A stretch of DNA of 64,000 nucleotides from Zygnema cylindricum (lineage: Eukaryota; Streptophyta; Zygnematophyceae; Zygnematales; Zygnemataceae): assembly GCA_037447655.1 (NCBI GenBank), contig JBBHKE010001952.1:124001-188000 (forward strand), in the 5' to 3' direction. Under the pieces are notes generated by a model. It was not told where the DNA came from. It did not search any database and worked only from the letters and a program-made list of their open reading frames with translations. Positions 1 to 12,090 of the stretch are shown one piece after another. Position 1 is the stretch's first letter. Every line of letters starts with the position of its first letter. The translations under genes were made by a program, and so were the position numbers.

Positions 1-408
1 GTTGAGATATTTGGTCATTAGGGTAACTTTGATTGAGTTCCCATATTTGTGGTCATCGGTTTTGTAGGGAAAGGGGCATCATAACCCTCTTGATCAGTCA
101 AGCCCATTCCCTTTAGTGTCAAAACTGGAAGGACAGTAGAGTTCCATTGCCTAGAGAACCACTAGCGAACTTTGTCCTAAGGTTGAAGTTTGGGCTTTAG
201 GATTAGTGTAGACAAGGAAGAAATGGAATCGATGTAGTCACAAAGTTATAACTTACTCAATTTTTTTATCACCCTCGCCTAAGAACAATCCTTTCCATCA
301 TAGCTAGCTTCACTACGCTATAATTATTTATTGTACAAAGTTTTGGGATGATCGTTAGGGTCCATCTTGTCCTCACCATGTGGAGGTTGGACCAGCCCCC
401 AAACACTA
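1..408. other. Intergenic, no gene recognised
   Basis: AT-rich sequence without a long open frame or a recognisable motif. It ends at the TA dinucleotide that borders the TIR element beginning at 409. Confidence 0.5.
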
Positions 409-1048
409 CACCGCGAATCGTTATTAGTGTCAAAGTTTAAATAGTGTTGAAGAAAATTTACCGTAATTGATGCTAATTAAGAATTTGAAATTAAAAAAAA
501 AGTGTATTCTAATTTTGGCATTATGCTAATCTGGGAACATCAAAAATAGAATATTCGCTGTACGATCATATGCATTAATATATGTATCCGTACAAAATAT
601 TAGAAATCGTACGCCTTCGTGAAATTTAAATATCCGTACATGTCAGGCTAATTTACGTGTCAGAATAATACGGTTTTTTGAGCGCACGTTCCTATGCTTG
701 CGCGTCTGATTTAATTCATTTTTTGTATTTTTTTCACTTAAAAAGGTACATTTATGTACGGTCTGACATCGATCGTACAGCACACTATTTAGATCTTATT
801 TTACTTTCGTTATTTACGCTATTTTGTACGGTACCTTAATGAACGTCAAGGAAAAATTAAAATCATGTATCTTATTTGAGGAAAAAAATCAATCCCAAAT
901 TAGTGACTTTGACACTAATAATGATTGGCGGTGTACTTAAAACATTAGCGTTGACTTATGATTATTTACAATATCAATCTGTTGGAGGCTCTCGACCTAG
1001 GCAAAACAAAAGGGCCCTCGGTATTTACACTATTAACGATTCACGGTA
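409..1048. mobile_element. TIR element, family A (TA target), copy 1
   Basis: The left end reads CACCGCGAATCGTTATTAG. The right end near 1048 is its imperfect inverse (CTATTAACGATTCACGGT). An alternative right end at 1100 (GCGATACACGGTG followed by TA) fits the family equally well. The interior carries the segment shared by the other family A copies: a short AAAAAGGTACAT stretch next to a GTACGGTCTGACATC stretch, here inverted. There is no coding capacity, so it is a non-autonomous MITE-like element. The TA target dinucleotide suggests a Tc1/mariner-type transposase, but that is inference. Confidence 0.6.
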
Positions 1049-1100
1049 TTGTTGTCGAGTACAGTTCAGTACACTGTTACACTAGGAGCGATACACGGTG

Positions 1101-1624
1101 TAAGCGGACCTTCACAGTTTTAGATTTGTTATAGCAGAACTCCATGTACTATAGTAGCTCGCATGTTGAAACTAATAACATCCGGCTTGAATCGACAGCC
1201 ATAAAGTGCACACCTCAATTCTAGGAACAGCGTGACATCGTCCGATATTCGTCTTTCAATCTCCAGTTCGTTTCCTCTCCCAGATCTTTTTATCCGCGAT
1301 TGTTAGATCCCAGAGCCCGCAACTCTGATCGGACGGCCAATGAATCTCAATCTTCCAGCTCGGTCACACGCACGAGCTGCAATCCCACGAACCAATCAGC
1401 TGCTGAAGCTTCATGTTTCCTGCCACGTGGCATATTCTACTTCCATTTTCTCCAGCAGCAGGGAAAAAAGAGAAACCCTCTCTCTTTCACCTCCTCCCCC
1501 ATTTTTCTGCAGATACTTTCACAAGAAGGCCGTTTCCTTACAGGATATTTTAATATTTTTCCTCCTCTCAGTATCTCCTTTTCCGTGTTTTTACCGTTAA
1601 TTCTAACTAAACATATAAATCGCC
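1101..1624 (+). promoter_or_regulatory. Upstream region and pyrimidine-rich 5' leader of the oxidoreductase-like gene
   Basis: This stretch lies between the TIR element and the ATG at 1625. CCAAT boxes are visible near 1336 and 1392. From about 1470 to 1600 the sequence becomes CT-rich, as in many plant 5' leaders. The bases just before the start codon (TATAAATCGCC ATGG) make a good initiation context with G at +4. I cannot place the transcription start. Confidence 0.4.
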
Positions 1625-2061
1625 ATGGCAAGTGCTTCTTTACAAGCAGCCATTATGGCTGCTGGTTCTCTTACCTCTCAACTTCCTAGTAACTTAACCC
1701 TAACTCATCACTTGTCATCTTTACAACAAGTTAAGCTTACACAATTTTGTAAAATCAGTGTCCGGGAACCTGAATGTTTCAGTAGAAAGATGAGCGTTAC
1801 ATGTAGTGTCAGTACAACAGAAGTTCCAACTGAAGCTGCTAGTCCAGAAGTTACAATTGAAGACAGGAAACTGGCAGCTGAAGCGAGTGCAGGGAAAAAA
1901 ACGTTTAAAATGTCAGAAGTCGACGCAGCGGCAAAAAAGGATTTTTATGCTTCGGAAGTTTTGGAAGTCAGGGAGGTCGCAGAAGGCGTGCGATGCATCA
2001 CCGTGGAAACGGAAATATCTCGAGAGGTATGGGAATGCTACGCATTGACCCTCTCTCTCTC

Positions 2062-2126
<65 letters not shown>

Positions 2127-2128
2127 TC

Positions 2129-2185
<57 letters not shown>

Positions 2186-5100
2186 CTCTCTCTCCTCTCG
2201 TCTCTCCTCTCTCTCACTCTCTTCACACTCTCTCTTTCTGTCTCTCTCTGTCTGTCTCCGTCTCTCTGTGTCTCTGCCAGCCTGTCTCTGTCACTTTATC
2301 ACTATATCTCTCTCTCGGTGTATCTCTGTCTTTGTCTCCCCCCCTCTCTCTCCCCCTCTCCCCCTCTCCCCCTCTCCCCCTCTCCCCCTCTCCCCCCTCT
2401 CCCCCTCTCCCCCTACCCCCCTCTCCCCCTCTCCCCCTCTCCCCCTCTCCCCCCTCTCCCCCTCTCCCCCTCTCCCCCTCTCCCCCTCTCCCCCTCTCCC
2501 CCTCTCCCCCTCTCCCCCTCTCCCCCCTCTCCCCCTCTCCCCCTCTCCCCCTCTCCCCCTCTCCCCCTCTCCCCCTCTCCCCCTCTCCCCCTCTCCCCCT
2601 CTCCCCCTCTCCCCCTCTCCCCCTCTCCCCCTCTCCCCCTCTCCCCCTCTCCCCCTCTCCCCCTCTCCCCCTCTCCCCCTCTCCCCCTCTCCCCCCTCTC
2701 CCCCTCTCCCCCCTCTCCCCCCTCTCCCCCCTCTCCCCCTCTCCCCCCTCTCCCCCTCTCCCCCTCTCCCCCCTCTTCCCCCTCTCCCCCTCTCCCCCCT
2801 CTCCCCCTCTCCCCCTCTCCCCCCTCTCCCCCTCTCCCCCTCTCCCCCCTCCCTCTCCCCCTCTCCCCCTCTCCCCCTCTCCCCCTCTCCCCCTCTCCCC
2901 CTCTCCCCCCTCTCCCCCTCTCCCCCTCTCCCCCTCTCCCCCTCTCTGTGTCTGTCTCAATTGCGCCCCCTCCCCTTCTCTCTCTGCTCTCTCGTTTCAT
3001 TTCGTGAATTCGAGGATGTCTTGTTTTAATCGTTCTTTGTTTTATTTTAAGTCTCCCTCTCTCTCCCTCAAACTATTTCTCTCTCTCCCCCTCTCTCTCT
3101 CCCCCTCTCCCTCTCTGTGCTGTCTCTTTTGCCATCTGGTTTTCTGTTGCTCGTCTCTTTTGGTTCAAGTCTCCCTCACTCTGTGACTATTTATGTCTCT
3201 GACTCTCTCTCTGTTTCCCTTACTTTCTGTTTCTCTTTGTGTCTCTCTCTCTTCTCTTTCTCCTCCTCTCTCTCTGTGACTATTTCTATCTCTGTCTCTC
3301 TGTTTTGCTCTCTCTCTCTCCCTATCTCTCTCTTTCTCCATCTCTCTCTCTCCCTCTCTCTCTCTCTGCTCCGTTCACTGTATGAATGTTAACGTGATCT
3401 TGTGGGGTCATTCTTTTGTCTTTTTCTGCCAGTTCATTGACCTCTCCAAGGCGTACAGTACTCCCGGGCAGAAAGTGGAAATCAGACTAGCGGAAGATTC
3501 CGATTCCATTGTAATTCCGGTTTCGAGTGCCGCTTTTCCTTCCGAATCCAATCATGCGGTGCTGTTGAAGTTAAGAGGAGATATTCCCGCGGGTTCGACT
3601 AAAATGGCATCTTATGGAGTGTCTGTTAGAGCCCCTTTGGACCTTCATGTCACGGAAGCTTCTGCTCCAGACCTTTATAATTTGCAGCCAGGTAATAATT
3701 GCCCTTTTATATACATCTATTTTTTGTTCTGACTTTTTATTTTGCTCATTATCTTCGGCTGTTTTTCTCTTGAATCGTACCCTGATCTCTCTGAAGCTCC
3801 CCATTCTAGCCTTCATAATTTGCTGCCAGGCAAGGTTTTTTTTTTTTTCATTTTTTTGTTAATCCTAATAAAGCTACTGGGGTTTCCTTTGTTTCGAGAA
3901 ACCTCTTCCTTTCCTTTCCCTTTGTCTTTCCTTTTTCTTTCCTTTTTCTTTTCTCCTTTCATTTCCTCATTTCTTACCTTTCCTTCTTCTTTCCTTTCTT
4001 TTTTATTTTCCTTTCCCTTTCTTTGTCCTTTCCATTCCTTTTCTTTCCTATACTTTTTCCTTTTTCCTTTCCTTCCCGTTTCTCTCCTTCCTTCTCCTTT
4101 CCTTTTCTCTCCTTTTCTCTTTTCCTTTCCTTTCCTTCTTCTCCTTTCCTGTCCATCCCTTCCTTCCCTTTCTTCCCTTTCTTCCTTTCCTTTCTTCCCT
4201 TTCTTCCTTTCCTTTCTTTTCCCTTCCTCTCCTTCCGTTTTTCCTTGGCTTTCCTTGCCTTCCCTGCCCTTTCTGTTCCTTTCATTTCCTTTCTCCTTTC
4301 ATTTCCTTTTTTTTTCCCCTTCCTTTCCTTCCTTCCCTTTCCTTTCCTTTCCTCACCTTACCTTTTTTTTTCCTTTTCTCTCTTTTTCTCTTTTTTTTTT
4401 TTTTTCTGTAGGTGCCCAGCTGGAAGTCGGTCCCTTCCAGAAAGGTGTCGATTTGCGGCCAATTATGTTTCTGGCGCGATTCCCGACGGTTCTTATTTTC
4501 GCAAGTGGGGAAGGAATCGCTCCGGCTCGAGCTCTCATTGAAGCCGAGGATGTTGGGAGTCTTTTTTTGAAAATGAGAGATGAAGTTCGATGTTTCTATT
4601 CAGCTCCGTCTCCTTCCGAAATCGCCTATCAGGTCAGTTGGTTTTTTTTTTTTTTTTTTTTTGCTTCAGTCGATGTTTTTGTCGGGGAATGAGGATCTTC
4701 ACAGGTTTCGCCATGTAAAATCTTTTGGGGTTTGACATTTTTTTTTTCTTTGCTGAGTTTAACAGTTTTGTTATAGAATTAGTCTGATTGGGGAGTTATA
4801 CCATTTGCTAGCTATTAGCGTTAAGAAAGACCAGTATGACGATTGTTTTAGTGGTAATAATTCTATCTCCGGTCCTAATGATGTGGACCATTTTGAGCTG
4901 CGTAAAGACTTAGGGTTAAGAGAAACTGTTAGTATTAATGCCCCTATTTTGTGTTCAAAGGGCAAAAAGGACCTGGATGGAATTAGTGTTTGTTGACGCT
5001 AATAGCTATTCACGGTGTAGTTTTATGGGAAAATTCCGAGTCAAACCAGTTTTCAAAAATATCATCGGTTAGTCCAATATTGTTATCAAAGCACTGCTTT

Positions 5101-6639
5101 GTTTAAACCTCGTAGGGTTTATAAATTAGCTGAAAACTGATTATTTTAATTGTGGTGGTTTAATTGACTGTCTGTTGCCTAATTTATGAGGCTACATATG
5201 GGTTTCTAAAAACTATTTGTAAGCCCTTAATGATTCAAAACCCTAGAATTATCTGGAACCCCTGGATGTTTTTCCTGAGACGGGGTCTTTCTCAGTTTGA
5301 CTGAAAAGCTGTTAAATTTTGAATTCCGTAATCATGAAAACACAACTTAAAATAACATGATCACTATTATAGGTATGCCACTTGTGGCTCGTGGTGATCG
5401 AGAGATTCAAAGTTAACCAGAAATGGAACAGTATGTGGATTATTTTAGATGGAAGAGCGTGAAATATTTTTCAAAAGTGGCTGTTTTATACAAAAGGTTC
5501 AAAGTAATATTTTAAAACAATGTGTGTATGAAAGAAAATGTGAATATCGGTAGTCCCGGTTGATCCCTCTCACAGAATTTGGAGAGGCAGATGGAGAAAA
5601 GTATGGAAGGAGAGGGATAAAAGGAATCTGAGAGAGAGAGAGAGAGAGGGATAGGAGGAGAGGGTAACTTTATTCCCACCCGATGAGCGTGGTGAAGATG
5701 GTGTTTTTCTATATGTACACGTCACAATTTTGACCAAATCTCATCGAAATATCATCTGTTACACTGGAGATGTAGGTGTCCTTAAGAAAGTTTGCGTTTT
5801 CTGTGTAAATTCTCTATGCTACCTTTCAAAGGGGGCTCTTTGGAACTTTATGGAAAATATGTCAGAAACATTATGGGAACAAGGGGCGTTGGTGGTGTCA
5901 TTGGAAAATGGGTTAACGATTTTTTTCCATTGGCATCTTGAATGTTGGCTGGTATGGACAGTTTCGCTCAAGTACATGTTTGCAAAAAATGTGTTTAAAC
6001 ATGTTTCATCGCCCAACCAAGTATCTCAATGGTGTGGGTGGGAATGGCGCTACACTTGTAAATCGATATTAATATTATTATTGTTAAGAAATTAATGAGT
6101 ACAAGGACTGTTTATGTTATTAGCAATTCTATTTCCTGTTGAAATGGCGTGTGTGATTCTATCCGCAAAATGAATTAGTGTTTAGAGAAAAATAATTTGC
6201 AGTAATAGCACGCTATCTTCTCTTTAAAGGGGAAAAAAATTGGGTGGAATTAGAGTGTTTGTATTTTCAACAGGTGCTATAGCGCGGTTCATGGTGTAGT
6301 GATAGAGAGAAAGGTGAGGGGGAGTGATAGCATGAACAGGGAGAGAGAAGACAATCCATCTGACAATGACCTTGTTTTAATATCTGAATGTAGGATTTGT
6401 TTCAAAGATGGGAGGAGAGGAATGTGAAAATGCGACCCACCGTCGACTCCACTTCTGGAGAAAGTTGGGAGGGATTTGTGGGTTCGTTTCAAGAACTTTT
6501 TGACGAAGACGATTTGGAATACGATCCGGAATCGACGGCCGCGATTGTTTTTGGAAATAAGGACAAAAATGACGAAGTGATGAAGCTTTTGGAAGAGGCA
6601 GGTCTCCCGGAGAAAGCTATTCTTCGATGGGATGTGTAG
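1625..6639 (+). CDS. Chloroplast FAD/NAD(P)-binding oxidoreductase-like protein (pKIWI502-like), four exons
   Basis: Exons 1625-2026, 3433-3691, 4412-4632 and 6394-6639 join in frame with GT/AG introns (phases 0, 1, 0) and give 375 aa. The N-terminus is Ser/Ala/Leu-rich with few acidic residues for about 60 residues, as in chloroplast transit peptides. The mature part looks like a ferredoxin-NADP reductase-type fold: a beta-barrel half in exons 1-2 (motif PGQKVEIR in exon 2) and a nucleotide-binding half in exons 3-4 with [17 protein letters not shown], then [16 protein letters not shown], and a C-terminal [18 protein letters not shown] segment. This is the arrangement of the plant fruit protein pKIWI502 / At1g15140 family, whose substrate is not well defined, so I give no reaction. 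Exon 4 begins [12 protein letters not shown] and ends at TAG 6637-6639. Introns 1 and 2 are extremely pyrimidine-rich and intron 3 carries a MITE. All four exons look intact. Confidence 0.88.
2027..3432 (+). repeat. Intron 1: CT microsatellite and CCCCCTCT minisatellite
   Basis: The intron starts at GTATGG and ends at TTTCTGCCAG. From about 2050 to 2340 it is (CT)n. From 2340 to 2945 it is a run of CCCCCTCT-type units with almost no purine. CT-rich blocks with TCTCTG variants then continue to 3370. Many long apparent open frames through here (Ser/Leu/Pro on plus, Arg/Gly/Glu on minus) are artefacts of the low-complexity tract. Confidence 0.9.
3692..4411 (+). repeat. Intron 2: TTTCC-rich pyrimidine tract
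   Basis: The donor is GTAATA after a split Gly codon and the acceptor is TTTTTCTGTAG. From about 3900 to 4400 the sequence is almost pure pyrimidine, built from CTTTCC/TTTCCTTT units unlike the CCCCCTCT units of intron 1. The two introns therefore gained their tracts independently. Confidence 0.85.
4799..5017. mobile_element. Small TIR element of family A in intron 3
   Basis: The left end TACCATTTGCTAGCTATTAGCG is matched inversely by the right end ACGCTAATAGCTATTCACGGTG, which is followed by TA (5018-5019). It is about 219 bp, much shorter than the 510-645 bp copies elsewhere, and lies wholly inside intron 3 (4633-6393). A weaker, possibly related pair of ends (CTACACTTGTAAATCG near 6050 and GCGGTTCATGGTGTAG near 6283-6298) occurs later in the same intron. 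Confidence 0.55.
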
Positions 6640-8400
6640 TACTTTTTTTTTTTTTTTGGAGGGAAAATGAAGCTGGAAATTTTTATGTTTGGAGTGACAC
6701 ACGATAGAGGTGGATATTTTGTCTTCTCTGTTTTGACTTCTGAGTTCATTTTTTTTTTTGGTTCCTGTTAGATTTAACGGGTTTTCAACAATTCCTGGTT
6801 CCTGGATAGAAAGTTCGAAGCTTTTAGGCATCGGAAACGAATGTAGTTTATATGAAGTGGAATCTTTTTAAAAGAGGCACATAAATATTTAAAGGGATAA
6901 TTCAAAATAGAGGATGTACTTTTCGCTCAAAAAGGTTTTCTTTGCCTATGGTGATTGTAATAATTAAAAAAAAAGGTTTTTATTTCGATCAAATTCAAGG
7001 TCAAATTCTGCCTTTTTCTACATTCATGTGAGTCGGAGGTTTATGAATTTGTTTGGAAAAAGGGAATCTCTTTGAGAAAAAGGAATGTTTTTGGAAAAAT
7101 GAATTTACGCATGTTATGTCTGGTTTGATTTCGTTTTTTTTTGTTGTTTATTATTTTTATGGAGTATGTGAAATTGTGTCTCATGGGAATCTCAAATTCA
7201 TTAGCTTTTGGAAGGTTTGAGCTCTGGAAACTGAATTAAATTGGTCAGTCGTTTCATTTTACTTGAAAACACTCGAATAGAAAAAAAGACACTCAAAGAC
7301 TTCCACTGCCACATAATGCTTTCAAATTTCTGCTCAACCGATGAGATAGCCTTCAACTTATTCAAAGTTTTGCCTATGGAGGAGCTCAATAGCTTGTGGA
7401 TTCCCACATCCTCCGCCACCTGCCGCAAATAGGTGGTATTCGTAATCTTGACCTTTAGTGCGGAATTGTTTTAGATTTTGGGCTGAAGGCCCATTTTCTC
7501 TTTTGGTGTCTGTTTTTTTATTCATTTTTCTAGCTTTCAATTTCAAGCTTTTAGTGTTGCTTAGCTCTTGTAGAGCTTGTGGATGCTGTAAAACCCAGAT
7601 ACGCTGATCAAGTAGATCCACATGTACAACTTTCTACTGGTCGTAAAAGATCACATAATGATCTTGTATATGTGACTAAAGGTTGACTAGGTTTTCTAAC
7701 ATGTTTCCTCTTTGGATAAATAAAATACCTTCCAAATATTTGAGCTGACATCATAATCAATCCATGCATTCGCTGATTTGTTGAGCCGGTTAAGACTAAG
7801 GGCTGCTTCAGAAGTGATTGAAAAACCATTAAACTATTCCTCCACAAAAATGTAGAAACAATACCGCAGACAAAAACTGACAGCTTCAGGATAGAGCATG
7901 GCTGGAGAAAATCTTTCTCGGGAAGCCACATTTGGTTTCAGAATGTCAACCGTCATTTGCAAAAGTGTCAAAAGCTATAGCTACACTTCCTATAGAGATA
8001 CCACTATTAGTGCATCCGAGAGTTTCTCCCACTCCTAAACCAAAATTTGGCAATCCGCATTCGACGCAACGAGGAAAAACGCGAAAACGTAAGCAATTAC
8101 AGTGTCGTAATTACGAATTCTAAAAGTAAACATTGTCTCAAATGACGCCGATTTGCAACTTCCGTCGTCTTTACTGCTTAAAAGTTTGATGGGAGAATAA
8201 TGTAAAGCTAGGCCAGGTTGAAAATTTAACGGTTGTGTGAGACGCAACCGTGGAGCCCACCTTTTGGCATCAACTCAAGAAGGACAACGAGCTGTACTCA
8301 CTCAGTAAGTCGTTCGTCTTATACCAAGAAAATTGAATGTTACAAAAATTGTCGTTCATATAGTAAATTATCCCCGTCAATATAGTTGGTCCCACAAAAA
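6640..8400. other. Intergenic, no gene recognised
   Basis: Downstream of the oxidoreductase-like gene. Short open frames exist on both strands (for example minus 7931-7608 and 7621-7358), but none shows a domain I know, and they are separated by stops and frameshifts. It may be a decayed element. I see no terminal repeats. Confidence 0.4.
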
Positions 8401-10490
8401 AACCAAGGCTTTAGTTTTATGATTTACCTTACCTTTTCTCTATGGTCTTTCACACCCAGAGACAGCTACATCTTTGGTACATTAGCCATATTTCATTTTC
8501 AGTGCGAATTGTTTGTTTATTCTTCGTGTCTCATGAGTCCGTAGTCTATCTGTCTCAAAACGACATGTCTTTAGTTGTTGGTTCCCTTCGGTTGTTGACG
8601 TCACTCATATCATTTGCCCATCGCAAAACTACGTTGTTCTTGCCTAAAACCATTTTGAAGAGTAACTTTCTAAGATACACCTTTCCGTCAAAGTCACTAA
8701 TTGTGTTGCATGGAGCGCGACTAGTTTGCCACATGATTTCTCTCTCCCTTCACGATTATGTATTTCCACTCCTCATGAGGGTATAAAGGCTTTAGGCTCC
8801 CCTGTTGGAGCCCTTGCTTTTGAAAACAATTTTTTTAAAGGCGTCTTGCTTGACGACCTTTCTCATTGTGAGGACCTTTCCAAACTTCCGAATTCATGAA
8901 GTTGTGTTTGCTACCTTAACTTGTTGTTTTGCCCAACGCCTTTTGTACTTGGCTCGTACTTTACCCCCAAATTTTGCTTTCGTTTCCTCCCTTTCCAAAT
9001 TTGATGATTAGCTTTTTGGGATTCTACATCAATTGGTTGGCCATGGTATCTTTCATCGCCTAGAAGGGCCTCCACGCTCATAGACAAGAAGCTTTACCAG
9101 TCTCTTACGGGGGTCTCGGTTAGCGACCTACAACCATGTTGGCGCTAGTCGTTTACCTAAGGGGTTGGGCTTTGGTGGGATCTATTTTTATTTCAAAAAA
9201 ATTAGTGTGCAACCCTCCTAATTTAGCTCATACAGTCTCCACGACGACCAGAGTTTGCTCTCATTCGAACAAACGTTTTTGTCTACTCGAGTGCTTCTAC
9301 TTGTTGAGGCTCAAGCTAAATTTCCCAAGTTTTCTTCCCTCGTCACCAAAATTCACTCACGTGTGCAACAATACATTGTCGATAAGGTAGCCGCAGTCAA
9401 ATTGAACAATCTACTCAAGCGCTCCCTTTGGCTGAAGAGCGGGGTCGACTTCGATGGTGTTCCCGGCTTAGGGTTGGAGTTAGGCTTCTTTCTACACCAA
9501 ATTTTACTGCGCTACGTTTATTTTCTCCTCCATTTGCTGTTGTTTTACAGTTCGCTTACGCTTGGCTTGCCCCCCACAACTCTTGTTCAGGCAAGCCCTG
9601 TTGCACTTGTGGTCGCCCTATATACAAGCAAGGGGTCCATTTGCGACGTTGCTTTCACAGTGGGAGCGATCAACAACACATGACATGGTACGGGATGCAA
9701 TCGTTGCCGAGGGTTTTGAAGCAGGATACATAGTCGAGCGCGAGGTATTGCACACACTACCGCCACGTTCTTGACCTAGGAATACACGGGTCCTCGTGTT
9801 GATCTTGTGTTTTTACACGGCGGCGAGAACATGGGGTGACGTAGTCCTCAACGACTCTACAAGATCCCATGTTTCGTCGGGCGCGACACTGTATATTGGT
9901 GATGCGGCTCGAAATGCAGCGGCTTCTAAAGAACTTAACTACACACACCGAGACCCAACTAATAGTTTCACACCATTTGCTTTGGAAATATTTGGGACCT
10001 TGGACTCTTTTTTTGATAACTTTTTGCGCTATAACGCTCGACGATCTTTCGAAGTAAGAGGACTTGGCATCCTTTGCTAACTCTCATGTCGGCTTTCTAT
10101 CTCTAGCGCATCCTTTACGCCCTCGAACGTTCCCAAGATTTAGCCATTATCTGACAAAGCATGGTGGTGACTGATGCTTGAGGACTTCGAGACTTACCCC
10201 CTAGCCACTCGCCGTATATAGACGATATATGTATTAATGATCTTTTGCTGGGCATAGTCTCAAGCTTCAGTGTATAAGGTAGTTTGTAGTGTTTCAATGT
10301 TTTAATTTTTTGTTGTACTTGTTTTATTTATTATTGTTTAAGCTTTTAAACCATCTTTGTTGTGCTTTCAGTCCATTAGGTTTTTAGTCTTTTACCTTTG
10401 TTGGTCATAATTTATTTTAGTGACAGTCATCTTTTATACTTTGATGGCCCTACCATCGCGTTTTTGGAAATAAAATCTACTATGTGCAAA
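8400..10490 (+). pseudogene. LINE-like reverse transcriptase remnant, copy 1
   Basis: Frames broken by stops and shifts encode, in order: a degraded palm motif (NDMSLVVGS near 8559), a NCVAWSATSLP segment, EGIKALGSPVGALAFE near 8780, the thumb-like segment FEQTFLSTRVLLLVEAQAK (9265), a Cys-rich GKPCCTCGRPIYKQG stretch (9590) and a C-terminal part. This order matches the non-LTR reverse transcriptase proteins that carry a PxAYLGSWA motif and a C-terminal CxCG...HxxxRDA domain. Copy 2 at 12578 has the same arrangement and the same 3' end, ATCGCxxxTTxxxAATAAAAT, here ending near 10490. It is a pseudogene by multiple stops. Confidence 0.6.
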
Positions 10491-10499
10491 GTTATATAC

Positions 10500-10945
10500 T
10501 ACTGAAAGTCTTCGTTTGAGTAAAAGTACCACTTCAAAGTATCGGTTGACTTTGAAGTTGCGGCGACATTGTGGGCGTCTAAAAAACACCCTACCGTTGG
10601 TGACGTCTACAAAACCACTATAGCGACGGTTGTTGACCTCTTAAATGTTGACCGACTTTTTGTGACATGTAGGGTTGTCCACTTGTCCGTGCCATTGTAG
10701 AAATGTCCCTAAAGGTTGCAACAGTCCACTATTTTTTTTGGAACTCCCCCTCGTGCTAAGAATTTCCCACTTGCGTGACAAGTGCGTGAAGTATTTTATT
10801 CGTTGTCCGGCTGCTACTTTAACTAAAAATCTAATATCAACCTTGTGAGTTGATTTTCGTTAAAGTTTTTTTATGAGTTGGAATCGCGTGCTCGAGGGTC
10901 AAAAATAGGAAAACGCTAAAATGAGTACAAGAAGACGCCAAAACT
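10500..10945 (-). mobile_element. Partial Harbinger-like MITE (family H2)
   Basis: Similar in order and wording to the block at 11310-12087. Shared parts include TTCCCACT...GCGTGA, TTCATTCGTTGT-like text, and a stretch on GAGGGTCAAAAATAGGAAAACGC. It stops at the TA that begins a family A end at 10947. No left terminus was found. Confidence 0.4.
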
Positions 10946-10946
10946 A

Positions 10947-11074
10947 CACCGCGCATCGTAATTAGAGTAATGAAAAAATTAGAGTAAAAAAACAAAAAAA
11001 AACAATTAGAGTAATTGACGCTATTTGATGTCATAGACCTTTTTCAACAGTGAACTTTACTCTAATTCATAGTT
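10947..11074. mobile_element. Fragment of a TIR family A element
   Basis: Begins CACCGCGCATCGTAATTAGAGTAA directly after TA, which is the family A left end. It continues with GACGCTATTTGATGTCA and TTTACTCTAATTC. No matching right end is present, so it is truncated. Confidence 0.45.
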
Positions 11075-11159
11075 GTCCCGTGCGCATAATACGCACGAAA
11101 CGAACGCGCGAATACTACGCACGATACGCATTTAACGATTAAAAAAATGTTATTAAATG

Positions 11160-11310
11160 CGTACCTAACTATGTAACCGTACATTTTTGTACATTTGTGT
11201 ACTATTTTCGTACATTTCAGTACTTTTAGGGGGTTTGAGGAGTTTTAGGGTACATTCTCGTGCGTTCTCAAATATTTATGTTAAACAGCCAACTATTATT
11301 CGTACATTTA
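11160..11310. repeat. GTAC-rich degenerate repeat
   Basis: Short units of the type CGTACATTTNNGTACATTT alternate with TTTTAGGG text. The same kind of sequence recurs at about 12260-12560, 14100-14260, 14760-14850 and 15800-15900. There is no gene. Confidence 0.4.
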
Positions 11311-12087
11311 CGTACAGTGTCCGTAGACGCCAACAAAAAAAGCGACTGTTGTAGACGTTTGGTTTGTTGTAATTTTGTGACATGGCAAATGTTTAGGGTT
11401 TTGTGACATTGTGACGCCATGCTCACTTATGACAACGTCGACGTCACAAAATTGAATAACTTTCTGCCATGGCTATCCAATTTCGTTTTTCCGACTTTTC
11501 TCACTTGACTTGCCATAAAAATATACATAAAGGCAGTCAAAATAAATATTTTTTAAATATCTTTCATTTAATACCAGTTTTGTCGTGCCTCATTCTAAAA
11601 AGTGAGAGATAATAGCAATAGTGTGAGAGGGAGAGAGGAGAGGCGACGACGACGCAAAATTTTGCAAAGGACCCATGAATGAAAGTGGAGGTCCGAGACC
11701 CCTGCAGATATTTTTCCGAACATGCATGTGACGCACAGGGAGAAAAATAGCGAGTGCTCTCCCTCGTCCTAAAATCTTCCCACTCGTGTGGCGCGTGATT
11801 GAACCGTTTTTCATTCGTTGTTTGGGCGGTACTTTCCCTAAAATCCAGTCGCGATGTGATTTTTGATGACGGACTGAAAACTTTTGCCCGGGGGTCGAAA
11901 AAAAGAAAATGCCAAAATTTGTTAACATGACGACAAACATGATGTACAATCAAAGTATCGACCTGACGTTTGCTGTACTTTTAAAGAATTGATTTTATTG
12001 TACGGCTAAAGTTTTTATCGTACGGAACTGCGTTTTTGGTGAAAACGATAAAATAAAGTCGATACTTCAATACATGGGGACTTACCC
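11310..12087 (-). mobile_element. Harbinger-like MITE of family H2, left end lost
   Basis: An inverted copy of the complete element at 14852-15797: the blocks around CCATGGC, GACGTCACAA, GTTTAGGGTTTTGTGACATT and the CTCTCCCTCGTCCT segment all recur in reverse order. The right terminus is CATGGGGACTTACCC (12073-12087) followed by TAA (12088-12090), matching the family end. I found no left terminal repeat. It has no coding capacity. Confidence 0.55.
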
Positions 12088-12090
12088 TAA

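Noticed and set aside
1993-3186. Long open frames of Ser/Leu/Pro (plus) and Arg/Gly/Glu (minus) across 1.9-3.2 kb
   Set aside because: They are translations of a CT/CCCCCTCT tract inside intron 1. The tract has few stop codons in any frame and no protein pattern.
3742-4541. Phe/Ser/Leu-rich open frame over intron 2
   Set aside because: Low-complexity TTTCC sequence. Only its last part, [12 protein letters not shown] onward, is real exon 3.
7358-7931. Minus-strand frames that look protein-like (WVLQHPQALQELSN; TYTRSLCDLLRPVESC)
   Set aside because: Frames are short and interrupted, I recognise no family, and no splice arrangement is convincing.
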